A stretch of 64,000 bases of DNA from Streptomyces sp. NBC_00539 (GTDB lineage Bacteria > Actinomycetota > Actinomycetes > Streptomycetales > Streptomycetaceae): NCBI RefSeq assembly GCF_036346105.1, contig NZ_CP107811.1, positions 4,979,501-5,043,500 on the forward strand, written 5' to 3'. Position 1 is the stretch's first letter. Every line of letters starts with the position of its first letter. Position numbers and translations under genes: made by a program. Below, piece by piece: positions 63,207-64,000 of the stretch. The notes under the pieces were generated by a model. It was not told where the DNA came from. It searched no databases and saw nothing but the letters and a program-made list of their open reading frames with translations.

Positions 63207-63282
63207 TTCCCCTACCGCCGTTCGGGTACCGTCGAAGGTAGCCCGTACCGCACGTATCGCAGCCGCCGCAGGAGTGTCCGCC

Positions 63283-63765
63283 ATGAGCGAGGCCACCGAC
63301 CGCACCACCGACGACGACGCCTGGGCCAGGGCCTGCGCCGAGGACCTCGCCGCCGAGAAGGAGCGCCTCCGCGCCGAGCGGGGCGCCGCCGGGGACGACG
63401 GGTCCCGCGGCGGGACCGGCACCGCCGCCGAGGAGCTGTTCAAGCTCTTCGAAGCCGTCGCCGACAAGGTCTCCGCCCTGAACAACCCCCTGTTCGGCGC
63501 CGCGGCGCAGGGCGCGGTACGCCAGTTCGTCGACCAGGCCAAGACCGCCGTCAAGCCCGTGGTCGAACGCAACCCCGAGGTCTTCGACCACCTCGCGGCC
63601 GCCGGCTCCGAGCTGCTCGCCGCCTACCGCTCCGCCGTGGAGGGCCACGAGCGGCGCTGGACGCAGCAGCGGCCGACGGCCCCGCACGCCGAGGACGACC
63701 CGCGCCGCGACGGCGACGACGGGGACACCGGGCCCGGGCCGGCCGAGCGCATCGATCTCGACTGA
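63283..63765 (+). CDS. DUF5304 protein
   Basis: 160-aa charged soluble protein: an acidic N-terminus (DRTTDDDAWARACAEDL), a central helix-rich part (LFKLFEAVADKVSAL, QGAVRQFVDQAK) and an acidic, disordered-looking tail. It matches the DUF5304 family known from Streptomyces next to glkA. The ATG at 63283 has CAGGAGTGTCC upstream. Function is unknown. Confidence 0.87.
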   Translation: MSEATDRTTDDDAWARACAEDLAAEKERLRAERGAAGDDGSRGGTGTAAEELFKLFEAVADKVSALNNPLFGAAAQGAVRQFVDQAKTAVKPVVERNPEVFDHLAAAGSELLAAYRSAVEGHERRWTQQRPTAPHAEDDPRRDGDDGDTGPGPAERIDLD

Positions 63766-63826
63766 ACCTCCGCCGGGCTCGGGTACGGTTGGCCGTGGCG
63801 GGGCTTGACCGGAAACCGAGGGACTA

Positions 63827-64000
63827 ATGGGACTCACCATCGGCGTCGACATCGGCGGCACGAAGATCGCGGCCGGCGTGGTCGACGAAGAGGGCACCAT
63901 CCTGGAGACGTACAAGGTGCCCACCCCGCCGACCCCGGACGGCGTGACCGACGCGATCTGCACCGCAGTGTCCGAGGTCAGCAGCAGCCACGCCATCGAG
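63827..64000 (+). CDS. glkA: ROK-family glucokinase, 5' part only
   Basis: The first 58 codons: MGLTIGVDIGGTKIAAGVV is the ROK ATP-binding start. The gene runs past the window end. In Streptomyces this gene, following DUF5304 and the ArsA-like gene, encodes the glucose kinase GlkA, which also mediates carbon catabolite control. The ATG at 63827 has no clear Shine-Dalgarno site apart from GAGGG. Confidence 0.93.
   Translation, partial: MGLTIGVDIGGTKIAAGVVDEEGTILETYKVPTPPTPDGVTDAICTAVSEVSSSHAIE

Overview
The window is high-GC actinobacterial DNA and reads as a Streptomyces chromosome core segment. The evidence is the very GC-rich third codon positions, frequent GTG and TTG starts, start/stop overlaps of the ATGA/GTGA type, and the gene content: a cytochrome bc1-aa3 branch with a diheme QcrC, a PimB'-type mannosyltransferase, DUF3043, DUF5304, a PspA/PspAA pair and glkA. 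From memory, much of the order (E2/pepA, cob genes, HesB protein, adenosine-kinase-like gene, ctaC, ctaE-qcrCAB, trpD, NlpC/P60, pimB', fadD15-like, SRPBCC, ArsA-like) is shared with distant actinobacteria such as mycobacteria, so most of the window is an old core block. No tRNA, rRNA, CRISPR array, insertion sequence or integrase was seen.

Layout. 1-5045: dehydrogenase-complex E2 (partial) and dihydrolipoyl dehydrogenase, then leucyl aminopeptidase, all on the minus strand. 5399-12117: a compact plus-strand set of five genes that looks like an exopolysaccharide system related to bacterial Pel and fungal galactosaminogalactan (GAG): an Agd3-like (CE18) secreted deacetylase, a PelF-like GT4 glycosyltransferase, a 508-aa polytopic membrane protein, a spherulin-4/Sph3-like GH135 hydrolase and a GH114 lipoprotein. 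This is the most interesting part of the window. 12170-14333: an FAD monooxygenase and a divergent TetR regulator with two palindromic operators between them. 14406-18247: a minus-strand unit of lysyl-phosphatidylglycerol-synthase-like protein, rhomboid-like membrane protein and histidine kinase. 18343-26411: cobT, an MBL-CobU fusion and cobS, interleaved with a methyltransferase, DUF3043, pspA-pspAA, a membrane protein and an orphan NarL-type response regulator. 26579-29704: an RND transporter without an adaptor.

29784-36053: nadA, an A-type Fe-S carrier, two uncharacterised proteins, a PfkB kinase, and a cysteine desulfurase fused to a TusA domain. 36337-45703: the respiratory block ctaC-ctaD-ctaF, an L,D-transpeptidase lipoprotein, a degenerate receiver protein and ctaE-qcrC-qcrA-qcrB. 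45872-48772: trpD, then a SAM-IV-type riboswitch with a hairpin over the ribosome binding site of a six-residue leader ORF, followed by a class V aminotransferase carrying an in-frame palindromic repeat. 48941-56656: Lrp-type RAM protein, rhomboid protease, zinc-ribbon protein, NYN-domain protein, two tandem NlpC/P60 hydrolases, a metalloprotease-like lipoprotein and PimB'. 56836-64000: Tat-exported cholesterol oxidase, long-chain acyl-CoA ligase, phosphoesterase, SRPBCC protein, degenerate ArsA-like ATPase, DUF5304 protein and the start of glkA.

Perfect inverted repeats that should act as terminators separate most transcription units, especially convergent ones. Family assignments come from reading the translated sequence; no database search was run.
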